Part shown: in pieces, positions 7,897-15,578 of the stretch | Layout of the letters: every line of letters begins with the position of its first letter | How positions within the stretch are numbered: position 1 is the first letter of the stretch | Source: Bacteroidales bacterium | Lineage (GTDB): Bacteria > Bacteroidota > Bacteroidia > Bacteroidales > UBA932 | Length of the DNA: 64,000 nt | Reading direction: 5' to 3' | Assembly: GCA_017395045.1 (NCBI GenBank) | Contig: JAFPWG010000001.1 | Span: 62,001 to 126,000 of the forward strand | Made by a program: the position numbers and the translations under genes | The notes under the pieces: generated by a model | What the model was told of the DNA's origin: nothing | Database searches by the model: none | Seen by the model: only the letters and a program-made list of their open reading frames with translations

Positions 7897-7980
7897 TTTT
7901 TTCATTTCTGTTTAAACCTTCGCGTGCGCGCGGAGTCTAATACGGTTGTGAATGGCCCGAAAGGGCGTATTGTGTTTTTT

Positions 7981-10900
7981 ATGACTTTAAGAAGGTTTCT
8001 GATCGCTCTGGTTGCCCTGTTCGCCTCGTTGGCGCTCTCTGCCCAGCACTACAATGTCACAGTCAAGTTGGAGGACGCTTCCTCCGGAGAACCCGTCGGC
8101 TTCGCTACCGTTTCGCTGACCCCTGAGAAGGGAAACGCCAAGTATTCGCTGTCCGACCATGACGGTAAGGCTGTCGTGGAGAAGGTCCGGGTGGGGAAGT
8201 ATACGTTCAAGGCGGAACTCATGGGCTACAAGCCCTTTGAGCAGCTTGTGGAAGTGAAGGAAGCCCTCGACCTCGGCGTCATCAAGATGGAACTGGACCA
8301 GGAGGTCCTGGATGCCGCTTCCGTCACCGCCACCGGTAATCCGATCATCATCAAGAAGGATACGGTGGAGTACAATGCGTCCTCTTTCAAGACCACCGAT
8401 ACGGACATGCTCGTCAACCTCCTGAAGAAGCTTCCCGGAGTCGAGGTGGACGACGACGGAACCATTACGGCGAACGGCGAAACGATCACCAAGATCACCA
8501 TCGACGGCAAGACCTTCTTCCTGGATGATCCGCAGCTTGCCTCCCAGAATCTTCCTGCGAAGATGATCGAGAAGGTGAAGGTCGTGAAGAAGAAGTCCGA
8601 GCAGGCCGAATTTACCGGCATCGACGACGGCAATGAGGAGACCATCATCGACCTGAGCGTCCAGAAGAACATGATGAACGGTATGTTCGGCAACGTGACC
8701 GGCGGCGCCGGCCATGACATTCCTTCGAAGGAGAACGAACTGAACGACTGGCGGTTCAATGGAAACGCCATGGTGGGCCGCTTCACGGACAGTTCGCAGC
8801 TGAGTTTCATCGGCAACGCGAACAATGGCGCCGCCGGCATGGGCTTTACCAACATGGGCGGAAACATGATGGGCCAGATGATGGGCGGCGGCCGCGGTTT
8901 CGGCGGCTTCGGCGGTTTCGGCGGCGGTATCACGACCTCCTGGATGGGCGGCGTGAATGCGGCTTACGACCTGCTGGACAATAAGATGGAGCTTTCCGGA
9001 AACTATATGTACAGCGGTTCCCAGACCAATTCCCGCCAGGAAACCTACAAGGAAACCTATCTGCCGGACGGGTCCGTACAGATCCAGGATACCCAGGATG
9101 AAAACGGGAACCCCACCAACTACAGTTCCAGCCTCCGGGCGAATGACGGTCACCGTGTGGGCGTCCGCCTGGACCACAAGTTCTCCGAGAATACCTCCAT
9201 CCTGTTCCAGCCGCAGTTCAATTTCAGCAACGGTTCCTACGACCAGTCGCAGGTCTTTGATACGTGGACGGAGCGGAACGGCGAGCGCAGCCATACGAAC
9301 CAGGGTTTCTCCAAGAACTACGGCAGGAACAACAACTGGCGGACGAACGGTTTCCTCCTCTTCCGCCAACGTCTGGGCATTCCCGGACGTACCGTGTCCG
9401 TGAATATGAACTGGGACCTGTCCAACAACCACTCCGACGGCTTCAACCAGTCGGTCACCCAGACTTTCGCCGGTGCTCCGGCCGCCCTGGTGAACCAGCG
9501 CGTGGACCAGAGTTCCAGGACGCGGAGTGCGGGTGCCCGTCTCGTCTATACGGAGCCTTTGGGCGCTGGATTCTATGTGGAGGGCAGCTATTCGTACAAC
9601 TACAGCCTGTCAAACTCCGTGAAGGATGTGTACAACAACGACGGCGCCTACAACTATGACGTGAATGCCCATACGATGGAGTACGTCAAGGACGGCGAGA
9701 AGGACCAGGCCTATTCCAATACGATCCTGAACCGCAACATCAACCAGAGCGCCGGAGTCTCCCTCATGTATCAGGAAGGGGATGTCCGCGCCCAGTTGGG
9801 CGTGTCCCTGAATCCGCAGAACCAGCACAACGAGACCAACGGAAAGCCCTATGACAACAAGGTCCGCAACTGGGCGCCCCGGGCGATGCTCTTCTACGAC
9901 TTCAACGAGAACTCGAATATCCGCGTTTTCTACAACGGCCGCAGCGGACAGCCTTCCACCTCGCAGTTGATGCCTGTGCTGGACAACTCCAATCCGTTGT
10001 CGATGGCCCTCGGTAACCCGGACCTCAAGCCCTATTTCAACCACAACGGCCGGCTGGAGTGGGAGTATACGAACAAAGAGACCTTCTTCACCGCCCGGCT
10101 GAACATGCAGGGAGGCGTGGGCCAGAATCCGATCGTCAACGCCAGCTGGTACGATGAGACGGGTCGCCAGTATTCTTTCCCGGTGAACGGAAGGAACTCT
10201 TACAACGGAAGTGCCCGGATCATGGTCAACGCCCCGATCGCGAAGTCCAACTTCTCCATTTCCAACAACTCGAATATCAGTTATTCCAAGTCCAGCAGCT
10301 ATATGGGACAGTCCACGCTGGAGATGGAGAAATACTGGAAGAACACGGAGAAAACGTCGTTCGACTATGACAAGTTCCTGGAAGATTATCCCGATATGGA
10401 GAAGGCGGACGACTTCATCCCCAACACGACCCGAAGCCTGAGCGTTCGGGAGCGGCTGCGCCTGAACTACCGCAGCGACGACCTGGAACTCACCGTGAAC
10501 GGCGGTGCGCGTTTCTCCAAGCCCTGGTACAGCATCAAGAAGGAAGGCACGGACGAGAACATCACCTGGAACAATTCCGTGGGCGCTTCCGTCAACTGGA
10601 CCATCGGCTATACCGGCCTTCAGTTCACGACCGATGCGAACTATAACTGGTACAACGGTTACAAGACCGACCAGCCTTCCCGCCTGATCTGGAACGCTGG
10701 CCTTTCGTTGCCGGTCATCCACAACTCCGCGACGATTTCCCTGAATGCCTTCGACATCCTGGGCCAGCGCAGAAGCCTGAGCACGAGCCAGACCGAGAAC
10801 TACTATCAGGAGACGCGTTCGCTCTCCATCGGCCGGTACATCATGCTGTCCTTCACCTGGCGCTTCGGTTCCTTCGGAGGCCGGAACGGCAGCATGGGCG

Positions 10901-10989
10901 GTTTCGGCAGAGGCATGGGCGGTTTCGGAGGCGGCCGTGGCGGCTTCGGTGGAGGCCGCGGCATGGGCGGCGGTTTCCGTCCTTTCTAG
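7981..10989 (+). CDS. TonB-receptor-like outer-membrane beta-barrel protein with glycine-rich tail
   Basis: 1002 residues. There is a signal peptide (MTLRRFLIALVALFASLALSAQ), then a carboxypeptidase-regulatory-like beta-sandwich (residues about 22-110), a plug-like region containing KDTVEYNASSFKT and LLKKLPGVEVDDDGTI, and a large barrel of the outer membrane beta-barrel family (PF14905 type). Family members are related to TonB-dependent receptors, but their substrates are mostly unknown. Two Gly-rich stretches stand out: one near residues 300-318 (MMGGGRGFGGFGGFGGG) and the last 40 residues, with GGF/GGR repeats ending in FRPF. I chose ATG at 7981 because the signal peptide begins there. It ends 1 nt before convergent rluD and shares a terminator with it. 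Confidence 0.85.
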   Translation: MTLRRFLIALVALFASLALSAQHYNVTVKLEDASSGEPVGFATVSLTPEKGNAKYSLSDHDGKAVVEKVRVGKYTFKAELMGYKPFEQLVEVKEALDLGVIKMELDQEVLDAASVTATGNPIIIKKDTVEYNASSFKTTDTDMLVNLLKKLPGVEVDDDGTITANGETITKITIDGKTFFLDDPQLASQNLPAKMIEKVKVVKKKSEQAEFTGIDDGNEETIIDLSVQKNMMNGMFGNVTGGAGHDIPSKENELNDWRFNGNAMVGRFTDSSQLSFIGNANNGAAGMGFTNMGGNMMGQMMGGGRGFGGFGGFGGGITTSWMGGVNAAYDLLDNKMELSGNYMYSGSQTNSRQETYKETYLPDGSVQIQDTQDENGNPTNYSSSLRANDGHRVGVRLDHKFSENTSILFQPQFNFSNGSYDQSQVFDTWTERNGERSHTNQGFSKNYGRNNNWRTNGFLLFRQRLGIPGRTVSVNMNWDLSNNHSDGFNQSVTQTFAGAPAALVNQRVDQSSRTRSAGARLVYTEPLGAGFYVEGSYSYNYSLSNSVKDVYNNDGAYNYDVNAHTMEYVKDGEKDQAYSNTILNRNINQSAGVSLMYQEGDVRAQLGVSLNPQNQHNETNGKPYDNKVRNWAPRAMLFYDFNENSNIRVFYNGRSGQPSTSQLMPVLDNSNPLSMALGNPDLKPYFNHNGRLEWEYTNKETFFTARLNMQGGVGQNPIVNASWYDETGRQYSFPVNGRNSYNGSARIMVNAPIAKSNFSISNNSNISYSKSSSYMGQSTLEMEKYWKNTEKTSFDYDKFLEDYPDMEKADDFIPNTTRSLSVRERLRLNYRSDDLELTVNGGARFSKPWYSIKKEGTDENITWNNSVGASVNWTIGYTGLQFTTDANYNWYNGYKTDQPSRLIWNAGLSLPVIHNSATISLNAFDILGQRRSLSTSQTENYYQETRSLSIGRYIMLSFTWRFGSFGGRNGSMGGFGRGMGGFGGGRGGFGGGRGMGGGFRPF

Positions 10990-10990
10990 G

Positions 10991-12040
10991 TTAACGGATG
11001 GCGGTCGTGACATACGACCGCCATTTTTCGATCAGGGCGGTCATGTCTTCCGGCAGGGGCGCCTCCAGGAAGATGCGCTCCCCGGTGCGGGGATGCGTAA
11101 ACCCGAGGGTGCGGGCGTGGAGGGCCTGGCGGGGGCAGATGGCGAAACAGTTCTGGATGAACTGACGGTATTTCGTGTAGATGGTGCCCTGGCGGATTTC
11201 GGAACCGCCATACCGCTCGTCGTTGAAGAGGGGATGCCCGATGGAGGCCATATGGACGCGGATCTGGTGCGTACGGCCGGTTTCCAAGCGGCATTCCACC
11301 ACCGTAATGAACCCATACCGTTCCAGTACTTTCCAATGCGTGACAGCCCACTTCCCCTTTTCCGGATCATCAAAGACCCGGAAGCGGAGGCGGTCATTCG
11401 GGTCCCGGCCGATGGTCCCTTCGATGGTCCCTTCATCCTCGGCGATGTTGCCCCAGACCACCGCCGTATAGACGCGGTCGATGGAATGGACGAAGAACTG
11501 GTCGGCAAGGTGGGCCTGTGCCTGCGGGTTCTTGGCGACGACCAGCAGGCCGCTCGTGTCCTTGTCGATGCGGTGGACCAGGACGCCCAGCCGCTCGTCC
11601 TCGCCATCCGGTCCCTGGGAGATCCCGAGATAATAGGCGAGGGCGTTCACCAGCGTTCCGGTGTAATTGCCGTGTCCCGGATGGACGACCATCCCGGCGG
11701 GCTTGTTGATGACGAGGACATCCTCATCCTCGTAGGCGACGTCCAGGGGAATGTTCTCCGGCAGGATCTCCACGCCGCGCCGCTGGTAGGGCATCACGAA
11801 CTTGATGACGTCGCAGGGGCGGATGATGGTATTGGCCTTGGCCGGCTTGTCGTTCACCAGGACATACCCCAGCTTGATGGCCTGCTGGACCCGGTTCCGG
11901 GAGGTGTCTTCCTGATGGGTGGTGATGAACTTGTCCACGCGGAGCGGCGCCTGGCCCTTGTCGGCGACCAGGCGGAAATGCTCGAACATCTCCTGCTCGT
12001 CTTCCTGCGGGAGAAGAAGCTCTTCGTCAAGGGCGGACAT
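10991..12040 (-). CDS. rluD: Ribosomal large-subunit pseudouridine synthase, RluA/RluD family
   Basis: 349 residues. An N-terminal S4 RNA-binding domain (about 30-90) precedes the RluA catalytic domain. The catalytic Asp is D159 in HRIDKDTSG, and GRTHQIRVHMA is the other signature. By family it makes pseudouridines in 23S rRNA helix 69; the exact site is inferred. Its start codon overlaps the stop of the upstream PASTA gene (TAATG), so the two are coupled. The last codons (SYVTTAIR) are encoded inside a terminator hairpin. Confidence 0.92.
   Translation of the reverse strand: MSALDEELLLPQEDEQEMFEHFRLVADKGQAPLRVDKFITTHQEDTSRNRVQQAIKLGYVLVNDKPAKANTIIRPCDVIKFVMPYQRRGVEILPENIPLDVAYEDEDVLVINKPAGMVVHPGHGNYTGTLVNALAYYLGISQGPDGEDERLGVLVHRIDKDTSGLLVVAKNPQAQAHLADQFFVHSIDRVYTAVVWGNIAEDEGTIEGTIGRDPNDRLRFRVFDDPEKGKWAVTHWKVLERYGFITVVECRLETGRTHQIRVHMASIGHPLFNDERYGGSEIRQGTIYTKYRQFIQNCFAICPRQALHARTLGFTHPRTGERIFLEAPLPEDMTALIEKWRSYVTTAIR
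10998..11028 (+). terminator. Terminator of the barrel gene, inside the rluD 3' end
   Basis: Bases 10998-11008 and 11014-11024 form a perfect 11-bp stem with a GACAT loop, followed by T5 on the plus strand. The whole hairpin lies within the coding sequence of rluD on the other strand. Confidence 0.8.
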
Positions 12041-12855
12041 TATTCGGCCGGGATCTTTTCGGGGTCGAGGGTCAGATAGATGTTGACGGGGGAGCCGTAG
12101 GTCCTGGCGGTGCCCAGGCCGTCCTGCCTGTAGACGACGGCGTTCACGGAATCGGCATAGGTTCGGATGCCGCTGTCAAAACGGACGCGGCCCACATTGA
12201 GGTAGCGGTCGTGCAGGGCGTCAACGGCACGGACGTATTTCAGACCGATGACGCGCGGAACCTTCGTGGTTGCCCGCTCATCGTTGGAGAGGCCCAGGGT
12301 CAGGTCCACTTCGGAGCCGCTGATGACCAGGTCGCCCGCCCGGACGGTGCGGCCGCGGACGGACTGCTTGAGCACGTTGTTGGTGGCGATGTCCTGGATA
12401 TAATTCAGTTTCCCGAGAGCCAGGCCGCGGTTGTTCAGTTCGGAACGCGCCTCGCTGAGGGAATAGCCCAGCAGGTTGGGCATGACGACTTTCTTGGGGA
12501 CGATGGAATTGATGGTCAGGAAGATGCTGCGTCCTTTCTTGACGGTCGCGCCCGCCTTGGGCGCCTGCCGGTACACGACGCCGGCGCCCAGCCTGCGGAT
12601 GAACACGGAATCGGTTACCTTGACCCCGACGTGGGAGTCGCGGGCCAGTTGCTGCGCTTCGGCTACGGTCATGTTGGTGAAGTCCGGGACGGCCACGGTC
12701 CGGTTGTGCCGGGTGATGAGTCCCATGCCCAGTTGCGCGGCAAGGAGGAGGCCGATGACCATCAGGACGGCCAGGACCAGGTTCCGCACGATCCAGTTGG
12801 ACAGGATGCCCTTTTTTGTTTTCGCCGTATCTTTCTTTGCCATATGCTTTGCCAA
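12040..12855 (-). CDS. PASTA-domain membrane protein
   Basis: 271 residues. A lysine-rich cytoplasmic start is followed by one membrane helix (about 25-47) and three PASTA repeats (about 52-118, 119-190 and 195-262), with the usual VPDFTNMTVAEAQ, MPNLLGYSLSEAR and VPRVIGLKYVRAV openings. PASTA modules bind peptidoglycan precursors or penicillin-binding proteins, so a periplasmic cell-wall role is likely. There is no kinase or transpeptidase domain. A second Met at codon 5 is an alternative start. The gene precedes rluD with a 1-nt overlap, a common arrangement in Bacteroidetes. Confidence 0.88.
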   Translation of the reverse strand: MAKHMAKKDTAKTKKGILSNWIVRNLVLAVLMVIGLLLAAQLGMGLITRHNRTVAVPDFTNMTVAEAQQLARDSHVGVKVTDSVFIRRLGAGVVYRQAPKAGATVKKGRSIFLTINSIVPKKVVMPNLLGYSLSEARSELNNRGLALGKLNYIQDIATNNVLKQSVRGRTVRAGDLVISGSEVDLTLGLSNDERATTKVPRVIGLKYVRAVDALHDRYLNVGRVRFDSGIRTYADSVNAVVYRQDGLGTARTYGSPVNIYLTLDPEKIPAE

Positions 12856-12863
12856 TTAACTCA

Positions 12864-12871
12864 CAAATATA
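12864..12871 (-). promoter_or_regulatory. Promoter -7 box of the PASTA-rluD operon
   Basis: TATATTTG on the minus strand, 8 nt before the start codon at 12855, implying a very short leader. No -33 element is visible. Confidence 0.5.
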
Positions 12872-12963
12872 AGGAAAAATACGCGAACTGTTCCGTTTTT
12901 TTCTTGCGCCGGAAGAAATCCTTCTTTAGCCGTTGAGGGGATGCAAAAGTGGGGAACCCTATG

Positions 12964-13011
12964 TCACAATTGTGATTAAGAATTGTCCTGGAATTACATA
13001 ATCAATTGATT
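12964..13011. repeat. Pair of 12-bp palindromes with CAATTG cores
   Basis: TCACAATTGTGA at 12964-12975 and AATCAATTGATT at 13000-13011 are both perfect palindromes. Their centres are 36 bp apart, between three and four helical turns. They look like paired operator sites for a dimeric regulator; which one is unknown. Confidence 0.45.
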
Positions 13012-13113
13012 GATATATTTTTACGATGCAAGAAAATAGAACCGACAGACTCTGGGAAATTAGCATGAATTGACATAGTTTTGTGGAAAACCTACTAACA
13101 AACGTGAAAAACT

Positions 13114-13185
13114 ATGGAAAAGAAAAGGAAAACAGGTCACTCCGGTGTTTCAATGGTCAAAGAGGCAGCCGTCAGGGCTTTGTAG
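13114..13185 (+). CDS. Possible 23-residue small ORF
   Basis: ATG at 13114 opens a 23-codon frame with a Lys/Arg-rich start (MEKKRKTGHSG) and a TAG stop at 13183. A TAGTTTTG box at 13076-13083 matches the TAnnTTTG consensus and would start a transcript about 25 nt upstream. It could be a leader peptide for the downstream regulator, or chance. I do not recognise a family. Confidence 0.25.
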   Translation: MEKKRKTGHSGVSMVKEAAVRAL

Positions 13186-13197
13186 GGATTTGATGCG

Positions 13198-13235
13198 CAT
13201 TTTCGGTGGACAATGTCCGAAAATGATTATCTTTG
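13198..13235 (+). promoter_or_regulatory. Promoter with inverted repeat in the -33 region, upstream of the structured RNA and HTH gene
   Basis: TATCTTTG at 13228-13235 is a clear -7 box. Immediately upstream, CATTTTCGG (13198-13206) and CCGAAAATG (13217-13225) are perfect inverted repeats around a 10-nt centre, occupying the place where the -33 element should be. A bound protein there would control this promoter directly. No TTTG is present at the standard spacing. Confidence 0.55.
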
Positions 13236-13288
13236 CATCACATACCTGACAATCACAGTCATCTATATGCTTCCTGTGTTCTCCTGTT

Positions 13289-13392
13289 AGAGGATCTTGG
13301 CAAGTTAATCATAGGAGCAGGAAGCAACTTGGGAGGCAGCGCGCTGGAGCGCGACGTGCCTTCTTTTCCTATGACCTGCCAAGAGGTCCTCT
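13289..13392 (+). ncRNA. Candidate structured RNA (rod-like, about 104 nt) in the leader of the HTH gene
   Basis: Nested complementary arms cover the whole stretch. 13289-13302 pairs with 13377-13392 (14 bp with a 2-nt bulge), 13309-13316 with 13367-13374 (8 bp), 13334-13338 with 13357-13361 (5 bp), and 13340-13344 with 13349-13353 (5 bp, TGGA loop). An alternative stem, 13269-13276 with 13318-13325 (8 bp), would compete with it. The transcript would start near 13242. It may be a 5'-UTR switch for the following gene or a free small RNA; the rod shape with internal loops recalls 6S RNA, but I cannot show that. There is no terminator between it and the gene. Confidence 0.5.
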
Positions 13393-13429
13393 AGAAGTCG
13401 GCGGTCGCGCTCTTTCGTCCTGGACAGCT

Positions 13430-13915
13430 ATGACAGACTTGCGAGTCTTGCACACTCTGGAGAACAAGATCCATTCGCTGAACCGTAAGGTACGCATCCG
13501 TGAAGAGAGGCTCTCGGTTTTTCGGAAGGAGAATAAGTTCCTGATCCGGAATTCCTTCCGGCTTTTGGGAAAACTATACTACACTTATCTGACTACAGGA
13601 ACCGCCGGAACCAACCAACTCAGGGAGATTTGGAAGGAAGCATGCGGAAATACATCCAGGATGGACCGGCTCGTCAGATTCCTGGACAAGCATTCCGACC
13701 ATCTCATCAGGGACCTCAGGTCCTCGGTTCCTTCTTTGGGAGACGACGAGGTCGTCCTGTACTGTTGTTTTGCAGTGGGGTTCGACGCTCCTTTGGTTTC
13801 CGAACTGACCGGAGTCGGGGTCAATACCGTCTATTCCAGGAAGAAACGGATGATTGACAAGATCCTGAAACTGGGTCCCAAACGGGCGCGGCGCTTCCTG
13901 GATCTGCTGGAGTGA
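13430..13915 (+). CDS. Stand-alone HTH regulator resembling the C-terminal part of DUF6377-type sensors
   Basis: 161 residues. Residues 1-45 look like a coiled coil. The C-terminal half (VPSLGDDEVVLYCCFAVGFD, then LTGVGVNTVYSRKKRM) matches the LuxR-like HTH at the end of Bacteroidales TPR-membrane regulators. Those proteins carry N-terminal TPR repeats and a membrane helix before the coiled coil; here both are missing. It is therefore a soluble DNA-binding protein or a truncated copy. Its 5' leader of about 190 nt is long and structured, unlike the short leaders elsewhere in the window. The target is unknown. Confidence 0.65.
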   Translation: MTDLRVLHTLENKIHSLNRKVRIREERLSVFRKENKFLIRNSFRLLGKLYYTYLTTGTAGTNQLREIWKEACGNTSRMDRLVRFLDKHSDHLIRDLRSSVPSLGDDEVVLYCCFAVGFDAPLVSELTGVGVNTVYSRKKRMIDKILKLGPKRARRFLDLLE

Positions 13916-13918
13916 TCC

Positions 13919-13949
13919 TTGGAAATCCGCCTGAAAGGGAGTATCTTTG
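13919..13949 (+). promoter_or_regulatory. Promoter of lnt
   Basis: TTGG at 13919-13922 and TATCTTTG at 13942-13949, about 19-20 nt apart. The -7 box ends 7 nt before the lnt ATG, so the mRNA is probably leaderless or nearly so. Confidence 0.65.
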
Positions 13950-13956
13950 CGAAGAT

Positions 13957-15549
13957 ATGAAGAACCGTTCCCTCGTTTTATTGTGCCTGGCGGCTGTTTT
14001 CGTCCTGCTGATGAGTCTTCCTTTCCTGGTGAAAGGATGCGGTTTCCTGGCCCTGTTCGGATTCATTCCGCTGCTGTGCATGGAGCGGATCGCTTCGGAA
14101 ACCGGAATGAAGCATTTCTGGTGGTGGCACTATGGTGCATTCGTCGCGTGGAATGCCGCCACGACCTTCTGGGTATGCAACGCCACGGTCGGGGGAGGTA
14201 TCTTCGCCATCCTGGCGAATGCCCTCCAGATGTCGCTGGTATTCGGCCTTTTCCGCTGGGTGAAGCGCCGGATGAAAGGTTCCGTTCCCTTCCTGTTCCT
14301 GGCCGCCGCCTGGATTGCGTGGGAAAAGTATTACCTGACGGTGGCGCAGATTTCCTGGCCCTGGCTGGTGCTGGGCAACGCCTTTGCGGATACGACGGTC
14401 CTGGTGCAGTGGTACGAAGTGACGGGTACCCTGGGCGGTTCGCTCTGGGTATGGGCGGTGTCCCTGGCCTTTTTCGGGCTGATGGTAGCCATGTCCGACG
14501 GCCGTTTTTCCGACCGTTGGAACGGCAAGGCGCGTGTGGCCGCTTTGACCGGAACGGCCATGGCCCTCTTCGGGCCCATCGTCTGGTCCGCCGTCCTCGG
14601 AGCCCGCTATGAGGAAACGGACGATCCGGTGCAGGTCGTCATCGGCCAGCCTGATTTCGACCCATACCATAAATTCGGCGGATTGACACAGGACCAGCAG
14701 AACGTGGTCCTGCTCGAGCAGTTCCGGCAGGGGCTTCAGGGGGCGGAAGGTCCTGTTCTCCTGCTTGCTCCGGAAACGTTCACGCCCGACGTACTTTGCA
14801 ATGACGTCCCGTCCGGGAGGACATTCCAGCGTTTCCAGGCTTTCCTGCGGGAACATCCCGATGCTGAGATCCTGTTCGGCGCCTCTTCCTGGACGCGTTA
14901 TGAACAGGCGGAGCGGCCTTCGGCCAATGCGCGCCGGCTCGGAGACGATGCCTGGTACGAGACCCATAACTCGGCCATCATCCTGGATTCCGCCGGCCGT
15001 TACGGGCTGTACCAGAAGTCCAAGCTGGTCCCCGGGGTGGAGATGCTTCCGTATCCGTCGGTCCTCGGTCCCATCGACGATAACCTGCTGGGGGGAGTGG
15101 CCGGACGTTGCGTAGGGCAGCAGGAAGTGTCCAACCTGGTGTTCAGGGGAGATACTCCCGTGGGCTGTGCCATCTGTTATGAATCCGTGTATGGAGAGCA
15201 CTGTGCGGAGTATGTCCGGAGAGGGGCGCGTCTTCTTACCGTCATCACGAACGATGCCTGGTGGGGTGATACGCCGGGTTACCGGCAACACCTGAACTAC
15301 AGCCGCCTCCGGGCCATCGAAACCCGCCGCGACATCGCCCGCTGCGCGAACACGGGCATTTCGGCCTTCATCGACCAGAAAGGCCGTATCCTGGTACGCA
15401 CCGCCTGGTGGGAACCTGCCGTTCTGAAAGGCACGGTGAATCTCAGTGACCGGGAGACCTTCTTCGTCCGTACCGGCGACGTCGTCGGCCGGCTTTCCGT
15501 CTTCGTGTTCCTTCTGCTTCTGGTCGCAGCCCTGGTCCGGAAGCGGTAA
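13957..15549 (+). CDS. lnt: Apolipoprotein N-acyltransferase
   Basis: 530 residues, an inner-membrane enzyme that adds the third acyl chain to lipoproteins. The N-terminal half has several membrane helices (residues 1-210). The periplasmic nitrilase-like domain carries the Glu-Lys-Cys triad in LLLAPETF, YQKSKLVPGVE and CAICYESVYG. A last hydrophobic helix ends at VRKR. ATG at 13957 is chosen because the hydrophobic start follows directly; an in-frame ATG at 13912 lies upstream of the promoter box and overlaps the preceding gene. Confidence 0.93.
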   Translation: MKNRSLVLLCLAAVFVLLMSLPFLVKGCGFLALFGFIPLLCMERIASETGMKHFWWWHYGAFVAWNAATTFWVCNATVGGGIFAILANALQMSLVFGLFRWVKRRMKGSVPFLFLAAAWIAWEKYYLTVAQISWPWLVLGNAFADTTVLVQWYEVTGTLGGSLWVWAVSLAFFGLMVAMSDGRFSDRWNGKARVAALTGTAMALFGPIVWSAVLGARYEETDDPVQVVIGQPDFDPYHKFGGLTQDQQNVVLLEQFRQGLQGAEGPVLLLAPETFTPDVLCNDVPSGRTFQRFQAFLREHPDAEILFGASSWTRYEQAERPSANARRLGDDAWYETHNSAIILDSAGRYGLYQKSKLVPGVEMLPYPSVLGPIDDNLLGGVAGRCVGQQEVSNLVFRGDTPVGCAICYESVYGEHCAEYVRRGARLLTVITNDAWWGDTPGYRQHLNYSRLRAIETRRDIARCANTGISAFIDQKGRILVRTAWWEPAVLKGTVNLSDRETFFVRTGDVVGRLSVFVFLLLLVAALVRKR

Positions 15550-15557
15550 AAAAAGAA

Positions 15558-15578
15558 AGAAGCCCTATTCGAGCTTCT
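15558..15578 (-). terminator. Weak terminator overlapping the rng stop codon
   Basis: A 6-bp AGAAGC/GCTTCT stem with a 9-nt loop is followed on the minus strand by TTCTTTTTTT. It includes the rng stop codon. The short stem makes the call tentative. Confidence 0.45.

Larger units (their letters stand above)
12880..13429. other. AT-rich regulatory island without a long gene
   Basis: This stretch is clearly richer in A/T than its surroundings, especially 12955-13130. It holds no ORF of normal size. It contains two palindromes with a CAATTG core, two TAnnTTTG boxes, a possible 23-codon ORF, a 28-nt inverted repeat and a foldable RNA region, all listed separately. The composition suggests acquisition or rearrangement, but I see no flanking repeats or mobile-element ends. 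Confidence 0.6.

Noticed and set aside
8880-8932. Short GGC/TTC repeats as a CRISPR or phase-variation tract
   Set aside because: They are codons for Gly-Gly-Phe within one frame, not regular spacers or homopolymers.
13289-13392. Fold considered as tRNA, tmRNA or a mobile-element end
   Set aside because: There is no cloverleaf, T-loop or tag frame, and no transposase or target duplication nearby; it is kept only as an unclassified structured RNA.
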